DNA of 64,000 bases from the NCBI GenBank assembly GCA_039545275.1, contig BCHS01000008.1, positions 62,001 through 126,000 on the forward strand, given 5' to 3'. This DNA comes from Pseudomicrostroma phylloplanum (Eukaryota; Basidiomycota; Exobasidiomycetes; Microstromatales). The notes under the pieces were generated by a model. That model saw nothing but the letters and a program-made list of their open reading frames with translations. It made no database searches and had not been told where the DNA came from. Below, in pieces: positions 54,126 through 64,000 of the stretch. The first letter of the stretch is position 1; each line of letters opens with the position of its first letter. The translations under genes were made by a program, and so were the position numbers.

Positions 54126-57100
54126 ATGGCTCGCGCCTCTTTCCAGTCCGATAGTACAGCCTCTGATGCGACCTTGGACGAGAAGGACTCCTCCACCTCC
54201 TATCGGGGTATCGAAGAGCGCGAGGGCAACGACCAGGTCTCATCGTCCAATGATCACTTTCGGGATTCGGTCGAGATCATGGGCCAGGCTGATGAGGAGG
54301 AGCAGGTGGGACTGATGCAGCTTGACCGAGGACGACAGAGGGTGAGTGCGCCTTGATCCTCCTGCAGCGTAGGCAGCCCCCCATACTAAATTGATCTCTT
54401 CGCTGCAAAGCAGTCATCACGGCAGACGCCTCTCTCCCCAAGGAAGTCTGAACGGAAGCTGCATCGATTCTTGAGGGAGCGCAGAGGCCTAGTCATCATC
54501 GCAGGCTCCATTCTCGCCGTGCCGCTCTTCGTCGCGCTCTACGCCTGGCTGGTATCCGCCTCCAACTTACCCATCTCCGCATCCACAGACGTGATCGTCA
54601 CCCCACCCTCAGGGTTCCTCGCAGACACCAAGGTCAGCATCAGCTCGGCTCGCAAATATGCTGCTTCCTCGAACGACGCAGAAGGCCATTATGGTCTCGG
54701 GCAAGCGCCTGGATTCGCCTTCAATGAGGCAGTCCCAGGATGGGCTACCCCTGGGGAGGCTGACAAGGTCTTGGGACTCGCCAAGGGAACGACCAAGAAG
54801 GCGCTCGCGGATCAGGGACTTACGGCTCTGAAATCGAAGAGCATGGATGTCATCTTCAACGGAACGCTGGCTACGGTCAGAGCAGACTTGGCCTGGAGTG
54901 CAGAAGACAAGGATGATGGCGTCTTTATGCGCAAAGATCCTGCCACGTCCGACATCATCTTCCAAGACGTTACGCATGCCCGATTGCAAATGACGGGCCA
55001 AGGCAAGGTAGCACCAGGAGGAGGCCAGGTCACCTTTGTTCACGGCAAAGACGTCCGAGACAAGACTGGCCAACAGCTCGCGTGGGACACATTCGTCGTC
55101 TCGCCGGACCTTTCCCACGTCATGTTCTTTTCAGACACGATGCGAGTCTATCGGTACTCCAAGAAGTCCAACATATGGATCCACAATGTCAAGGAGAAGC
55201 GGACATGGCCGTTGGGTGATGGACCCTTGAAGCCTCCGGCCATTGCCCATGCTGCATGGATTCCATCCACCTCGTCCAGCCTAGCATACGTACAGGACAA
55301 CAATCTCTACGTCGCTCTCGATCCCGATCGAGGGCAGCCGACCCGAATCACTTCGGATGGTACAGCCACGATATTCAATGCCGTGACAGACTGGGTGTAC
55401 GAAGAGGAGGTCTTCGAGAGCAACCACGCCCTGTGGTTCTCACCCGGTGGTAGCAAGCTCGCCTATCTGCGCTTCGACGAGACAGATGTTCCCGTCTACG
55501 ACTTCCCGATCTACAACCCAGATCCTACTACTGCTGGCGCTACGACCCCCTACCTGAACTCGGTCAAGCTCAAGTATCCAAAGCCTGGCTTCAAGAACCC
55601 CATTGTCAGTGCCCATCTGCTTGATCTGAAGAAATTGGCCGAACTATCTGCTCAGCCGGCTAGTATCGACGTTGAGGCGGCCAAATACGAGCTGAATTCT
55701 CCCTTGGTCGTCAGCGAGATTCCTCAGGAGCAGAAGGTGGATGGGGCACTGTTCGCGGCAGAAGATGCGAAAGACAAACTCGTCACAGAGGTCGCCTGGC
55801 TTGATGATGACTCGCTCTACATCAGAGAGACAGATAGAGGCAGCGATCATATGCGTGGCATCCTCTTCGATACATCAAAGGTCGGGGGAGGAAAGGAGAT
55901 GGTTGGGAGAGTGGTCCGCAGAGTTGATGCGACGGACAAGAGCTGGGTTCCTTACAATCAAGACATCGTGGCCCTAGGAGTTAAGGACTTGGCTGCAAAG
56001 TCCACTGCCTACCTTGACATCATTGAGACCGGCGAAGGCTTCAAGCACCTCGCATTTTACCCCAATGCAACTTCACCAGAGCCCATCTTCTTGACATATG
56101 GCGCCTGGGAAGTCGACAAGCTGCTTCATGCAGACATCAAGCGCAACAAGGCTTACGTCTCTGCAGCCTACCCTCTGCCATACCATCGCCACATCTTTGT
56201 CGTCGACCTACCTGACATCAAACAAGGCAGCAACGCTCTGAAGTCCTTCCGGCCTCACTTCAAAGACATCAATGCTGCCCATCCGGACAAATCCTTTGAT
56301 GCTAGCTTTGACCCGAAAGGAGCCTACTACCTGCTTCGAGAGCTAGGACCCAGAGTTCCTACCGCTCGAGTGGTGGGCGTTGACGACGCTTCCTTCGAGT
56401 GGGTCATCGAAGACAATGCAGCCGCAGTGAAGACGACCGCTCAATACACAAAGGCGCACCACGTCTACTACAGCGTCACTCTCCCCAACGGCGTCATCAC
56501 CTCCGTCAAGGAGATCCGCCCCTACGACTTCGATGCCAGCGGCGAGACGCGCTACCCTGTCCTCCTGAACGTCTACGGCGGGCCTGATTCGCAGCAGGTC
56601 ACGCACAACTACAGTCCACAGGAGTGGCACGAGTCCCTCGTGAATCAGCTCGGGTACGTAGTGGCCATCGTCGATGGACGCGGCACTGGGTATCATGGGG
56701 CAGCCTACAGGGACGGTATAGCGAAGCAGCTGGGCAGTGTAGAGGTCGACGATCTCCTCGCCACGGCGGACAAGATCCGGCGGTTGCCGTACGTGGACGA
56801 GAAGCGGTTGGGCCTCTGGGGCTGGTCTTACGGCGGATACTTCACCAACAAGGTCCTCGAACGCGACGCTGGGCTCATCACACTGGGCATCTCCGTAGCG
56901 CCAGTGACCAAGTGGACCTTCTATGACTCCATCTACACCGAGCGCTACATGAAGACGGTCGACTCTAATCGTGCAGGCTACGAAAAGTCAGACGTACACG
57001 TCACCGATGGGTTCAAGCACGCCCATTTTCTCCTCGCTCAGGGAAGCGGGGATGAGAATGTCCACTTTGAGAATTCGGCACACCTCCTGGATTTGCTCAC

Positions 57101-57440
57101 TGCGCAGCGCGTGAGGGGATTCTGGTTTAGGATGTTCACGGACTCGGCGCATGGTATCTCTACGCGTGGGGCGTACAGGGAGCTGCACGAGTACCTGACC
57201 GATTTCCTCAAGACGAAGTGGGGTGCGGGAGGAAAGAGAAGGTTTGGAGGCAAGGGCGGTAGGAAGGCATTGGTCGCCGAGCATGTTCAGAGAAGGGCAG
57301 AGCGGAGCGAAGGGGAAGAAGACGAAAGGCTGGTGGAGAGGGATGAGGTGCTAGAGGAGAGAAGGATAGAGAGGCAAGCACAGGACGAGGCTCTCGTGCG
57401 ACTCTTAGCTCGGCAAGAGCTCCGAGGAGAAGACTTGTAA
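54126..57440 (+). CDS. type II membrane dipeptidyl aminopeptidase (S9B, Ste13/Dap2 type)
   Basis: Two exons, 54126-54341 and 54414-57440, give 1080 aa. A cytosolic Ser/Asp-rich tail of about 95 residues leads to one signal-anchor helix (LVIIAGSILAVPLFVALYAWLV). The beta-propeller part includes WVYEEEVFESNHALWFSP with the paired-Glu motif that holds the substrate's free N-terminus in this family. The alpha/beta-hydrolase domain has the nucleophile S877 in GWSYGGY, D952 in GSGDENVHF and H985 in DSAHGIS. Yeast Ste13 (Golgi) and Dap2 (vacuole) cleave X-Pro or X-Ala dipeptides; location cannot be decided. Beyond the domain a Lys/Arg then Glu/Arg-rich tail of about 80 residues is unusual. Confidence 0.92.
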
Positions 57441-57608
57441 CCTTGGACAATCACTTGTTGACCGCATAACTTCACTTTCGTGCATCAGTGGGCAGAGCGT
57501 ACCTGTGCGATTTCATCATGGTCGTATCCTATCCTCTATCGTTACCCTCGATCACTGAGATACAGTCCCTAGTAGTGTACAGTGCAGGCAGTGCAATGCA
57601 ATGCAGTG

Positions 57609-58184
57609 CTACGAGTCTACATCCACTCCCTTCTCCCTCAAAAAGTCCTTTGCGTTCTTGATATCCTGGAGAGTAGAGAGGTAATGGCACTGTAAGTCGA
57701 GAGTCTACAGAGCCCATCTCCTGTGGAGAGGGAGAAGGGAGGAGCGATATCCCTGCCCCTCCCCTCTCTTCTCCTGTCCCGCAATCCCCCTCCCTGAATC
57801 GAGCAAGCAAGCAAGGGGAGCGACTACTCACCACCATCAAACTCTCGTAGGCTTCAGGTACATCGTTGAAATTGAAAAGCGCCCAGCCTACCTGCCATAG
57901 GAGGTAGGATCCAAAGGAGACGAGGGTCCACCAGGGTACCTGCGAGGAAGGAGGGCGGAAGGGGCCTGTCAATCCTCTACTCGCTGGGAATCCACCCTCT
58001 AACTCCCAATGCTAGCACCTGTAACTGCTTTGACCACCAAAGCCGAAGGCCAACTCACCACGGGAAGCAGTTCCTCCTTGATCCCCTGGGAAAGGCCAGG
58101 CAGCGGGAGGAAGTTGAAGAGGAGGGCAGTGTAGAGGAGCGAGGCGATTGCGCTGTACGCCAGGAAGTTTGTGAAGCGGGACAT
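57609..58184 (-). CDS. DPM3: dolichol-phosphate mannose synthase subunit 3 (DPM3)
   Basis: Three exons (58184-58059, 57939-57832, 57665-57609) give 96 aa, each junction in phase 0. The start at 58184 (MSRFTNFL) leads into helix 1 (AIASLLYTALLFNFLPL). Helix 2 is WWTLVSFGSYLLWQVGWALF. The conserved DPM3 end follows: FNDVPEAYESLMV, then DIKNAKDFLREKGVDVDS, the cytosolic part that binds the catalytic subunit DPM1. Length matches human DPM3 (92 aa). The complex makes dolichol-P-mannose at the ER for N-glycans, O-mannosylation and GPI anchors. An ORF frame upstream to 58313 is probably leader. Divergent from the proteasome beta1 gene by 430 bp. Confidence 0.88.
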
Positions 58185-58614
58185 CTCTGCTCTGCTGGAC
58201 TGGATCAGTGCTACTGACTGGCGTGCTGCGATGAGGAAGGAAGGGCGACCGGAAGATGGGACGCCCAGTGTCGCGGAGGCGGAGGCGGCAGCGGAGGCGC
58301 TGGGTGTTGCCAAGTGGAAGTGTTGTTCAAGCCTCGCCTCGCCTCGCCCTGCCTTCGCTTCCCGCCGTGCAAGATCGGATCGGGAGATGGACTAGAGCCT
58401 GATCTCGGACCCGCAGAGGACGAGGCGACGCCTGAGTGTCTGTGCCTGTGCTTTGGGCACCTGGAATTACGACGCTTCGTCTGGCTTGCTCCCTCGCTTG
58501 CTCGCACCTCGCACCCTACTCCTTCGCACGACTACGAGCACGACGATCCTCGGGCCCTGGTATCTCTTCTTATCCTCTAGTACTTAGACCAAGAGAGAGA
58601 GGAGAGCAAGAAAG
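58185..58614. promoter_or_regulatory. divergent promoter DPM3 / proteasome beta1
   Basis: 430-bp spacer containing GCCTCGCC-type short repeats near 58333-58350 and GCTTGCTCGC repeats near 58487-58505. No TATA or PACE element recognised. Confidence 0.4.
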
Positions 58615-59739
58615 ATGCAAGCAGTCGACTTTAACAGACTCAAGGAGGGAGAGGTGGATCTGGGAGTGAGTAGCTATAGTTCGGAGACAGAGCCCACCGG
58701 CACGTCCTTCGAGCGAGACTAGAAGTGCAGCAGTTGACTGACCCTGTCCTGTCCTTTCACCTGAACAGACGTCGATTATGGCAGTGGCGTACGACGAGGG
58801 AGTGATCATGGGAGCAGATTCGAGGACGACAATGGGAAGCTACATCGTGAGTCCGCCTCTATTGCGGTTCACTGGGCCCGTTGCGAGAGGGCATCAGTGT
58901 TCACCAATGAGACCTTCGCCCTGACCATCTCTTTACCAGGCCAACCGAGTGACGGACAAGCTGACGCACATCTCAGATCGGATCTACTGCTGTCGAAGGT
59001 GAGTAGAGCAGAGAGCCAATGCCAGGGCCCTCCGTCTGCCGAACAATCTAATTCTGACCCACCCCAACTTCTCCCCTTCGCACTCGCACAGTGGATCAGC
59101 GGCAGACACACAAGCAGTGGCAGACATGATCACCTACTACCTCGAGATGTACTCCGTCGAAGAGAACCACCTCGTGCCCGTGGCAACCGCCGCGGCTTTG
59201 TTCCAACAAGTGGTGTATGCCAACAAGGATAAGCTGAGCGCAGGGATCATCGTGGCGGGGNGGGACGACAAGAAGGGAGGGAGTGTGTACAATGTGCCTC
59301 TCGGAGGAGGAACGTTCCAGCAGCCGTGGGCTATTGGAGGTGAGTGTTAGGAATGGCAGAGCGGTTCCCTGGAGATGCCTTGCTGACATCAATGACCCTT
59401 CGCTCGCCTTCTCCTTTGTGCAGGGTCCGGTTCGACGTACATCTACGGCTTCTGCGACTCGACCTGGAGGCCAGGGTGGGGTCGGGAGCAGACCGTCGAG
59501 TTTGTCAAGAATGCCCTCAGTCTAGCCATGCACCGTGACGGGTCTTCTGGAGGCACAATTCGAATGGTTGACATCACAAAGAAGGGCGTGGAGAGGCATT
59601 TCATTCCGGGGGTGAGTTCGATGCAGCTGAGGGCAAGGAGAGGATTGGTGGCGAGATTTGTTTATGTACTGACCATCTCGCTGCCCCCCTACTCTGCCGT
59701 CAGAACGAGCTGCCAGAACTGTCGGCCAAGCTGGTGTAG
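58615..59739 (+). CDS. PRE3: 20S proteasome beta1 subunit (caspase-like activity)
   Basis: Six exons (58615-58665, 58769-58846, 58940-58998, 59092-59339, 59424-59611, 59704-59739) give 219 aa, the most intron-dense gene in the window. A 17-residue propeptide ends DLG; the mature N-terminal nucleophile is T18 (TSIMAVAYDEGVIMGADSRTT), with the conserved Asp in GADSR and Lys in RVTDKL. Arg-containing IYCCRSGSAADTQ identifies beta1. SGGTIRMVDI near the end carries the second half of the active site. Base 59261 is undetermined (codon NGG in VAG-x-DDK; Trp is usual at this place in the family). The intron before T18 separates propeptide and mature enzyme exactly. Length is standard. Confidence 0.95.
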
Positions 59740-59977
59740 AAGGTCGAGACGTGTCAATTTCAATCACCTTTTGGATCAAACAACTCCCGCTCGCGTGACT
59801 TTAACAGCAGGGCAAGAGGGCGCAAACTACTTTTGGGTGATGAAATGGCTGGCTACACTGACCCTCACCATGAAGGGCAAGGCCGGAGGTAGCTCGAAGA
59901 TGAGATGAGCCTGTCGACTGAGCTTCCGGTCTCCCGCCGTTTCTGCTCAAAGCTCTGTCACAGCATCTTCATCCCCC

Positions 59978-60987
59978 TCAGGCTGCACTCGATCCATTTC
60001 CATTAGCAGCCTTGCTCATCTCCCCTCCCTCCATCTTATACGGCCTATGTCCAATCTCGATGAACTTGGCCTCGCCACTCGTCTCCCAGTGGTCCGCCCC
60101 CTCGATGACCTTGTAGTCTGGGTCGAGGTAGCTCTTGCGGAACTCCTCCTTGGCCTCGGTGTCGATGCCCATCTTCTCCTTGCGCTGAGCCAGGAGATCC
60201 TTGTCCCCGCGTGGACCTGGGTGCGCAGCGGTGGTTGAGGTCATCAGGACTGGGGGACCGAGGGGGAGCTCTTGACTTAGTGGATGCCATGTGTGGCTGA
60301 AAAGGATCAAGGAGGAGGCAAGAAGAAGGAGAGTCAGAGCTTATTGCGGACCGCCTCTTTCGCCAGTCGCCTGCCTTGGTAGCTCACATCGTCTTGCCGT
60401 ATGTCTTGTACAGCTCACTGAGCGGACCCTTTTCCACCTCATCCGGCATCCCTGCAGCAACTCCCGGCACATACTTCGAAGCGAGCTTAGCGGCTGCTCC
60501 AGCTGGGGAGGCGACGGCCATTGCGCAGAGCAAGCCCGAGGCTACCTCGTGCTTGTGCGAGTGCCAGAAGTGGCGTTCCTCCATGGGGAGAGTCTCGAAG
60601 AGTCGCTCGGAGATGACGTACTCTATGCCGATCAGTCGAGCTCCTGGCTGGTCTGAGTCGTAGATGATGCACTGATGGAGTTGTGCAGAAGGATTGTCAG
60701 CTGGAGCGGTCTGAGGGAATTCACAGTAGCTGCATACATGCTGCTTGAACGTACTTGGTGCATCTCAGGATTAGCGTGGGAGCAGTAGTGGAATGCTTCT
60801 ACCACTTGCGTTCGGTCGTGCGATGGCACATGGTAGGCATGGAGACACTGATGAATCTGGTTGATGGGAGCGAATGTGGTATGAGAGCTGGTAGACACAG
60901 CAGAGCAGGCGGTGAGGGGGAGAGGAAGGCTTCAGACACATTGGCCACCGTGTATGCTGCAGAACATGGCAGAGACACGCACCTCAT
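59978..60987 (-). CDS. oil-body-associated protein family member (OBAP, DUF1264)
   Basis: Four exons (60987-60983, 60887-60755, 60671-60388, 60296-59978) give 246 aa. There is no ATG in frame upstream within exon 2, so I infer a 5-nt first exon (ATGAG) joined to SSHTTF; that start is the least certain part. The body is clear: INQIHQCLHAYHVPSHDR, VVEAFHYCSH, CIIYDSDQPGARLIGIEYVIS, EERHFWHSHKHEVASG, YGKT and HTWHPLSQELPLGPP, in the order of plant OBAP proteins. Plant OBAP1 localises to seed lipid droplets and affects their stability; fungal members are uncharacterised, so a lipid-droplet role is inference. No membrane helix. Divergent from the SDR gene by 388 bp. Confidence 0.82.
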
Positions 60988-61375
60988 TTTGATGTTATTG
61001 GGTCTACGTCGGGTATCAGCAGAGGCACTAGATGAAGATCATGTGAAGAGGAGAGGAGTCAAGGAGGCAGATGAGAAGATGAGGAAGGTCAATACAGGGA
61101 GAGTACAATGGTCGGTGGCACCCCGCTTCCTCGTCGTCCATTTCCCTTTTTCCCGTCCGTCGTCCGTCGTCCGTCGTCCGTCGTCCGTCTTCTCGCACAG
61201 ACAATCAGGGTCCAGGCAGCAATTGCCGCGCCACGCCACGCCACACGCCCAGGGCAGCACACACAGCTCCACATCAGACACAAGGCTCTCTTCCCGTTGC
61301 TCGAAGAATTCACCTTCCCACTACTTCCGCCATTCTCTCATACATTCCCTTCATAGACACCAGGCAACAGCGACC
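60988..61375. promoter_or_regulatory. divergent promoter OBAP / SDR
   Basis: 388-bp spacer containing a five-copy 7-bp tandem repeat (61154-61188) about 190 bp upstream of the SDR start and a CCACG/CACAC-rich stretch after it. An in-frame plus-strand ORF crosses the spacer from 60755 but overlaps OBAP and is not protein-like. Confidence 0.4.
61154..61188. repeat. 7-bp tandem repeat, five units
   Basis: Five perfect copies of CGTCCGT, ending 187 bp upstream of the SDR ATG. Confidence 0.9.
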
Positions 61376-62316
61376 ATGTCCCCTTCCTCTGTTCCAGTCA
61401 TCATCGTCACCGGCGCCTCTCGGGGCATCGGCCTCAGCACAGTCCAGTATCTCCTCAACTCGTCAGCCCTCTCCAGCCCTTCCGTGCCCAGGTGCAACGT
61501 CGTGACACTCTCCCGGTCTCTTCCCGAAGGCCTCTCTAGCCTGCAGAAAGATCACAAGGACCAGCTGGAATGCGTACAGGGGGATGTCCTCGACGAGAGT
61601 GTGCACGATAGACTGGTGAAGACGGCCCTCGACAAGTGGGGAAGGTTGGACGGGCTGATCCTCAATGCTGGAGTCATCGAATTCGGCACCGTCGCAGGCG
61701 GAAAGGTGAGCAGTGGCAGCATCATCGACCATCCAACCTCACCCTGTCATGAGACTGACCCTTACCCTTCGTCTTGTTCGCGATCACTCTGTTCCACCTC
61801 CAGCCTTCGTCGTTCGCCAATCAGATCGCCATCAACCTCTCTTCTCTCTTCACAACTCTCCACTATGCCCTTCCGCCCCTCCGTTCCTCGCCTACCGGCC
61901 TTGGACGAGTAGTCTTCGTCTCTTCTGGTGCAGCTATGGGCAACTACGCAGCCTGGGGTCCCTACAATGCCTCCAAGGCAGGTCTCAACGCCCTGGCCCG
62001 CACGGTAGCCAACGAGGAGAAGGGCAAAGTCGCCGTCTTCTCCATTCGACCAGGCGTAGTGGATACGGAGATGCAGGCTCAGATCCGAGACCACGGTACC
62101 AGTATGGGCATGAATGACGCTGCTGTCGAAAAGTTCAGTGGTATGCATGCCAGGGGAGAGTTGGTCAAGGCAGAGGACCCCAGCCACGTTCTGGCTGCGC
62201 TCGTCACAAAGGGAGGGCTGGATGAGCCCAAGACGAGCGAAGGAAAGGGCATTGGCAGGGAAGGCGCCTTTGTCAGCTGGGACGAGGAGGTGCTCAAAGA
62301 ATACAGGAGAGCTTAG
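61376..62316 (+). CDS. short-chain dehydrogenase/reductase
   Basis: Two exons, 61376-61705 and 61804-62316, give 280 aa; the intron is 98 bp and phase 0. Classical SDR motifs: IIVTGASRGIG (cofactor site), GDV in VQGDVLDE (adenine contact), LILNAGV (NAG), VVFVSSGAA (catalytic Ser) and YNASKAG (catalytic Tyr-x-x-x-Lys), then RPGVVDTEM. An Arg after the Gly motif (SRGIG and LSRSLP) favours NADP(H). Closest in style are the small fungal reductases related to yeast Yir035c/Irc24 and sepiapterin reductase; the substrate is unknown. No targeting signal or membrane helix. Confidence 0.85.
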
Positions 62317-62632
62317 AAGAAGTCTCCACCCGCTTGTCAGATGCGGCGACGAATCATAGACCTTTCAAAACACATTCTGCCCTATTGGCCACTCTGGCGG
62401 ACCTGCCATGCTTAGTCAGCAACCACGGACTCCTTGGTCACGGAAGCACGGCCTAAGCCTCCAATTCTTCCTNCCCCGCTCTCCNCCCTGACTTACCATA
62501 CCGCCACTGTTCTTGCAGCCCCCGCTCAGACCTGATCTTCAGCCAGCATCGCTCCTGACCCATCCCTTCTGCTACTAGATATCACTGCCTATAGCCAGTG
62601 ATCCTGCCTCTGTTCTTCCCCCGCCACCAAGA
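62317..62632. other. intergenic region SDR - MIX23
   Basis: 316 bp with two undetermined bases (62473, 62485) in a C-rich stretch, which marks low-quality sequence. Nothing else seen. Confidence 0.4.
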
Positions 62633-63775
62633 ATGTCTTGGTATTCGCCGCGTATGCCCTCCGGCGGCAGCCCCTCCTCGGTCTCCTCTTCCTCTGTCAC
62701 AACTTCGCTGAACAAGGACCCCCCACCGCCACCGGAGACACCGTCTCAAGTGAGGGATCTGGGAGTAGGCGTATGCTATGACCTGGGGGCCTTCAGAGGT
62801 GAGCAAGACTGGGTTCGCAGAGTGCGAAGACGGCACTGTTCAATGTGCAAGTGATGCTGATTCTCCTTTCGCCTCTCGCCTCGCTCACCTGCTTGATTAG
62901 ATCTGATGAGACAGTACCGGCTGCTCGACGACGGAGTCACCACTCGCCTCAACCGGACAATAGCCAAATCGCGCTCCTCCGGCCAAACGCATTCCCCCTC
63001 CCTCCTCTACTCGCCCACCACCTTCTCCTCCTCACCCTCCTCCTCATCCTCTGGATCCTCAGCTACAGGCTCCTCGTCCTCCAATCCCCTGTCTAGCTCG
63101 CTAGGCGCGGGCAGTCGCTTCTCATCGAGCTCAGCGGCCGATTTGGGCACGACGACCTACGTCGCTTCGGACGAGGCGTGTGGTGCCTTTTGGAAGGAGC
63201 TCACGGGGTATTGGAAGGGAAGGCAGGACGTGATCCGCTATTGCATCGACGTCGTCGACAAAGGCGCTGGCGCTAGCGGAAGCGGTGGTGGCGCGACTGC
63301 TTCTTCGTCATCGAGGTCGAGCGCTGGAGCTAGCCTCTTTGGTAAAGGAGGCAGTGATGATCGAGAACTCGATGCAGACTATCAGGCGAGCAGACCTGCC
63401 GCTGCTGCCGCCTCGCGACTCAACGAGGCCCCCTCTGCTTTTCCTGGGTGGGACGATCGAGGCTCGAGGGCAGAGCAGTCCGACGCAGCATTGGTGAGTG
63501 GTTGTGACCCTTTCCGTCGTTACTACCTCCCGTTACTACCTCCAGCGCCCCGAGTAATTGATTGACTGAGACTCGACCCTCTCCTCTTCCTCTCCCCATT
63601 CTCTCTTTGCCCCCTCGTCTGGACCTCACAGCGTCGCCAATTACACAACGAGCTCAGCATCGACAGTATCATCCGGAACCGCTCCCTGCAGGCCTTCAAG
63701 TCGCGCTGCACCCTCTTCCGCTTACCGGCCGATGCGGGTGAGGAGGAGAGGAAGTTCTGGCAGGGGGAGAGATGA
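62633..63775 (+). CDS. MIX23: MIX23 / CCDC58 family protein with large inserts
   Basis: Three exons, 62633-62798, 62901-63493 and 63632-63775, give 300 aa. The family core is split by Ser/Gly/Ala-rich inserts. In order: RQYRLLDDGVTTRLNRTI (family R..DD.....LN), CGAFWKELTGYWKGRQDVIRYCI (C.....L.....R...I..C), and in the last exon RRQLHNELSIDSIIRNRSLQAFKSRC. Human CCDC58/MIX23 is 144 aa, so about half of this protein is insertion. The two Cys of the CxnC helix pair are kept. MIX23 is a mitochondrial intermembrane-space protein linked to protein import. The exon 1 leader (SSVSSSSVTTS, then PPPPPETP) is variable. Confidence 0.75.
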
Positions 63776-64000
63776 GAGGTCTGATGTAGAAATCCAGATG
63801 GGACAGGGGAGTTTGCGGATCCAAGTTGGGGGGGCGCAAGGGTTATTCCCAATCGCTCTTTGAGCACAGCCGGTAGACGAGCCGATCCTTACTGGGCTAC
63901 TTGTACAATGCAATGCAACCATCACTTATCACGACCTCTGCTTCTCTCTTGCTGACTGACGTCTTCCTGACCATGACATGACAATGGGTATACTAGTAAT
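63776..64000. other. 3' region after MIX23 to window end
   Basis: 225 bp with no ORF or motif that I can support. Confidence 0.4.

Noticed and set aside
54612..55118. 169-codon minus-strand ORF in the dipeptidyl aminopeptidase gene
   Set aside because: Antisense shadow of a well-supported peptidase exon.
60755..61912. 385-codon plus-strand ORF running through OBAP antisense, the spacer and SDR exon 1
   Set aside because: Only the part from 61376 has SDR motifs; it runs past the real donor at 61706 into the intron.
1..64000. tRNA, rRNA, transposon or CRISPR content
   Set aside because: By eye I found no cloverleaf-like A/B box pair, no terminal-repeat-bounded ORF, no transposase or reverse transcriptase motif and no regularly spaced repeats. 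tRNAscan-SE and RepeatMasker would be decisive.

Overview
This 64 kb window looks like nuclear DNA of a basidiomycete fungus. The coding sequence is GC-rich. Introns are few and short (about 46-120 bp, 0-5 per gene) and most start with GTGAGT. Many proteins carry long Ser/Pro/Ala tracts, and intergenic spacers are mostly 100-700 bp. Low intron density and gene content suggest Ustilaginomycotina or a related yeast-like group; that placement is inference. I recognised no transposon, CRISPR array, rRNA or tRNA gene and no bacterial-type operon. There are three undetermined bases (59261, 62473, 62485).

Layout. 1-8.8 kb: a Cdt2-like WD40 protein (cut by the window edge), the rRNA endonuclease Nob1, a mitochondrial D-2-hydroxyacid dehydrogenase, an aquaglyceroporin-like channel and Sm protein F. 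9.4-12.5 kb: three mitochondrial ribosomal protein genes in a row (uS13m, mS35, uL13m). 12.6-21.6 kb: a CCDC97-like protein, SMC5, SEC63 and TRM112. 22.9-28 kb: a Fet3-type multicopper ferroxidase behind a 1.3 kb promoter with repeated GATAAG sites, then two small low-complexity proteins that may be paralogues. 28.5-35 kb: an SSU1-like sulfite exporter divergent from a large coiled-coil protein carrying a dynein-adaptor CC1-box motif. 35.5-44.7 kb: the ABC-F ATPase Arb1 and a very large Rho GEF. 45-64 kb: proteasome lid subunit Rpn12, Sec18/NSF, a mitochondrial PP2C, a lysine methyltransferase, a membrane dipeptidyl aminopeptidase, DPM3, proteasome beta1, an oil-body-associated (OBAP) protein, a short-chain dehydrogenase and a MIX23 homologue.

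Most genes are housekeeping genes: ribosome and rRNA maturation, proteasome, secretion (Sec63, Sec18, DPM3, dipeptidyl aminopeptidase), genome maintenance (Smc5, Cdt2-like) and mitochondrial functions. Ten neighbouring pairs are divergently transcribed from spacers of about 190-475 bp, so shared promoters are the rule. Exon boundaries were derived by hand from reading-frame continuity, GT/AG sites and family conservation. The least ordinary loci are the CC1-box protein, the two small Thr-rich proteins, the NFA-motif aquaporin, the interrupted DH domain in the Rho GEF, and the micro-exon gene starts.
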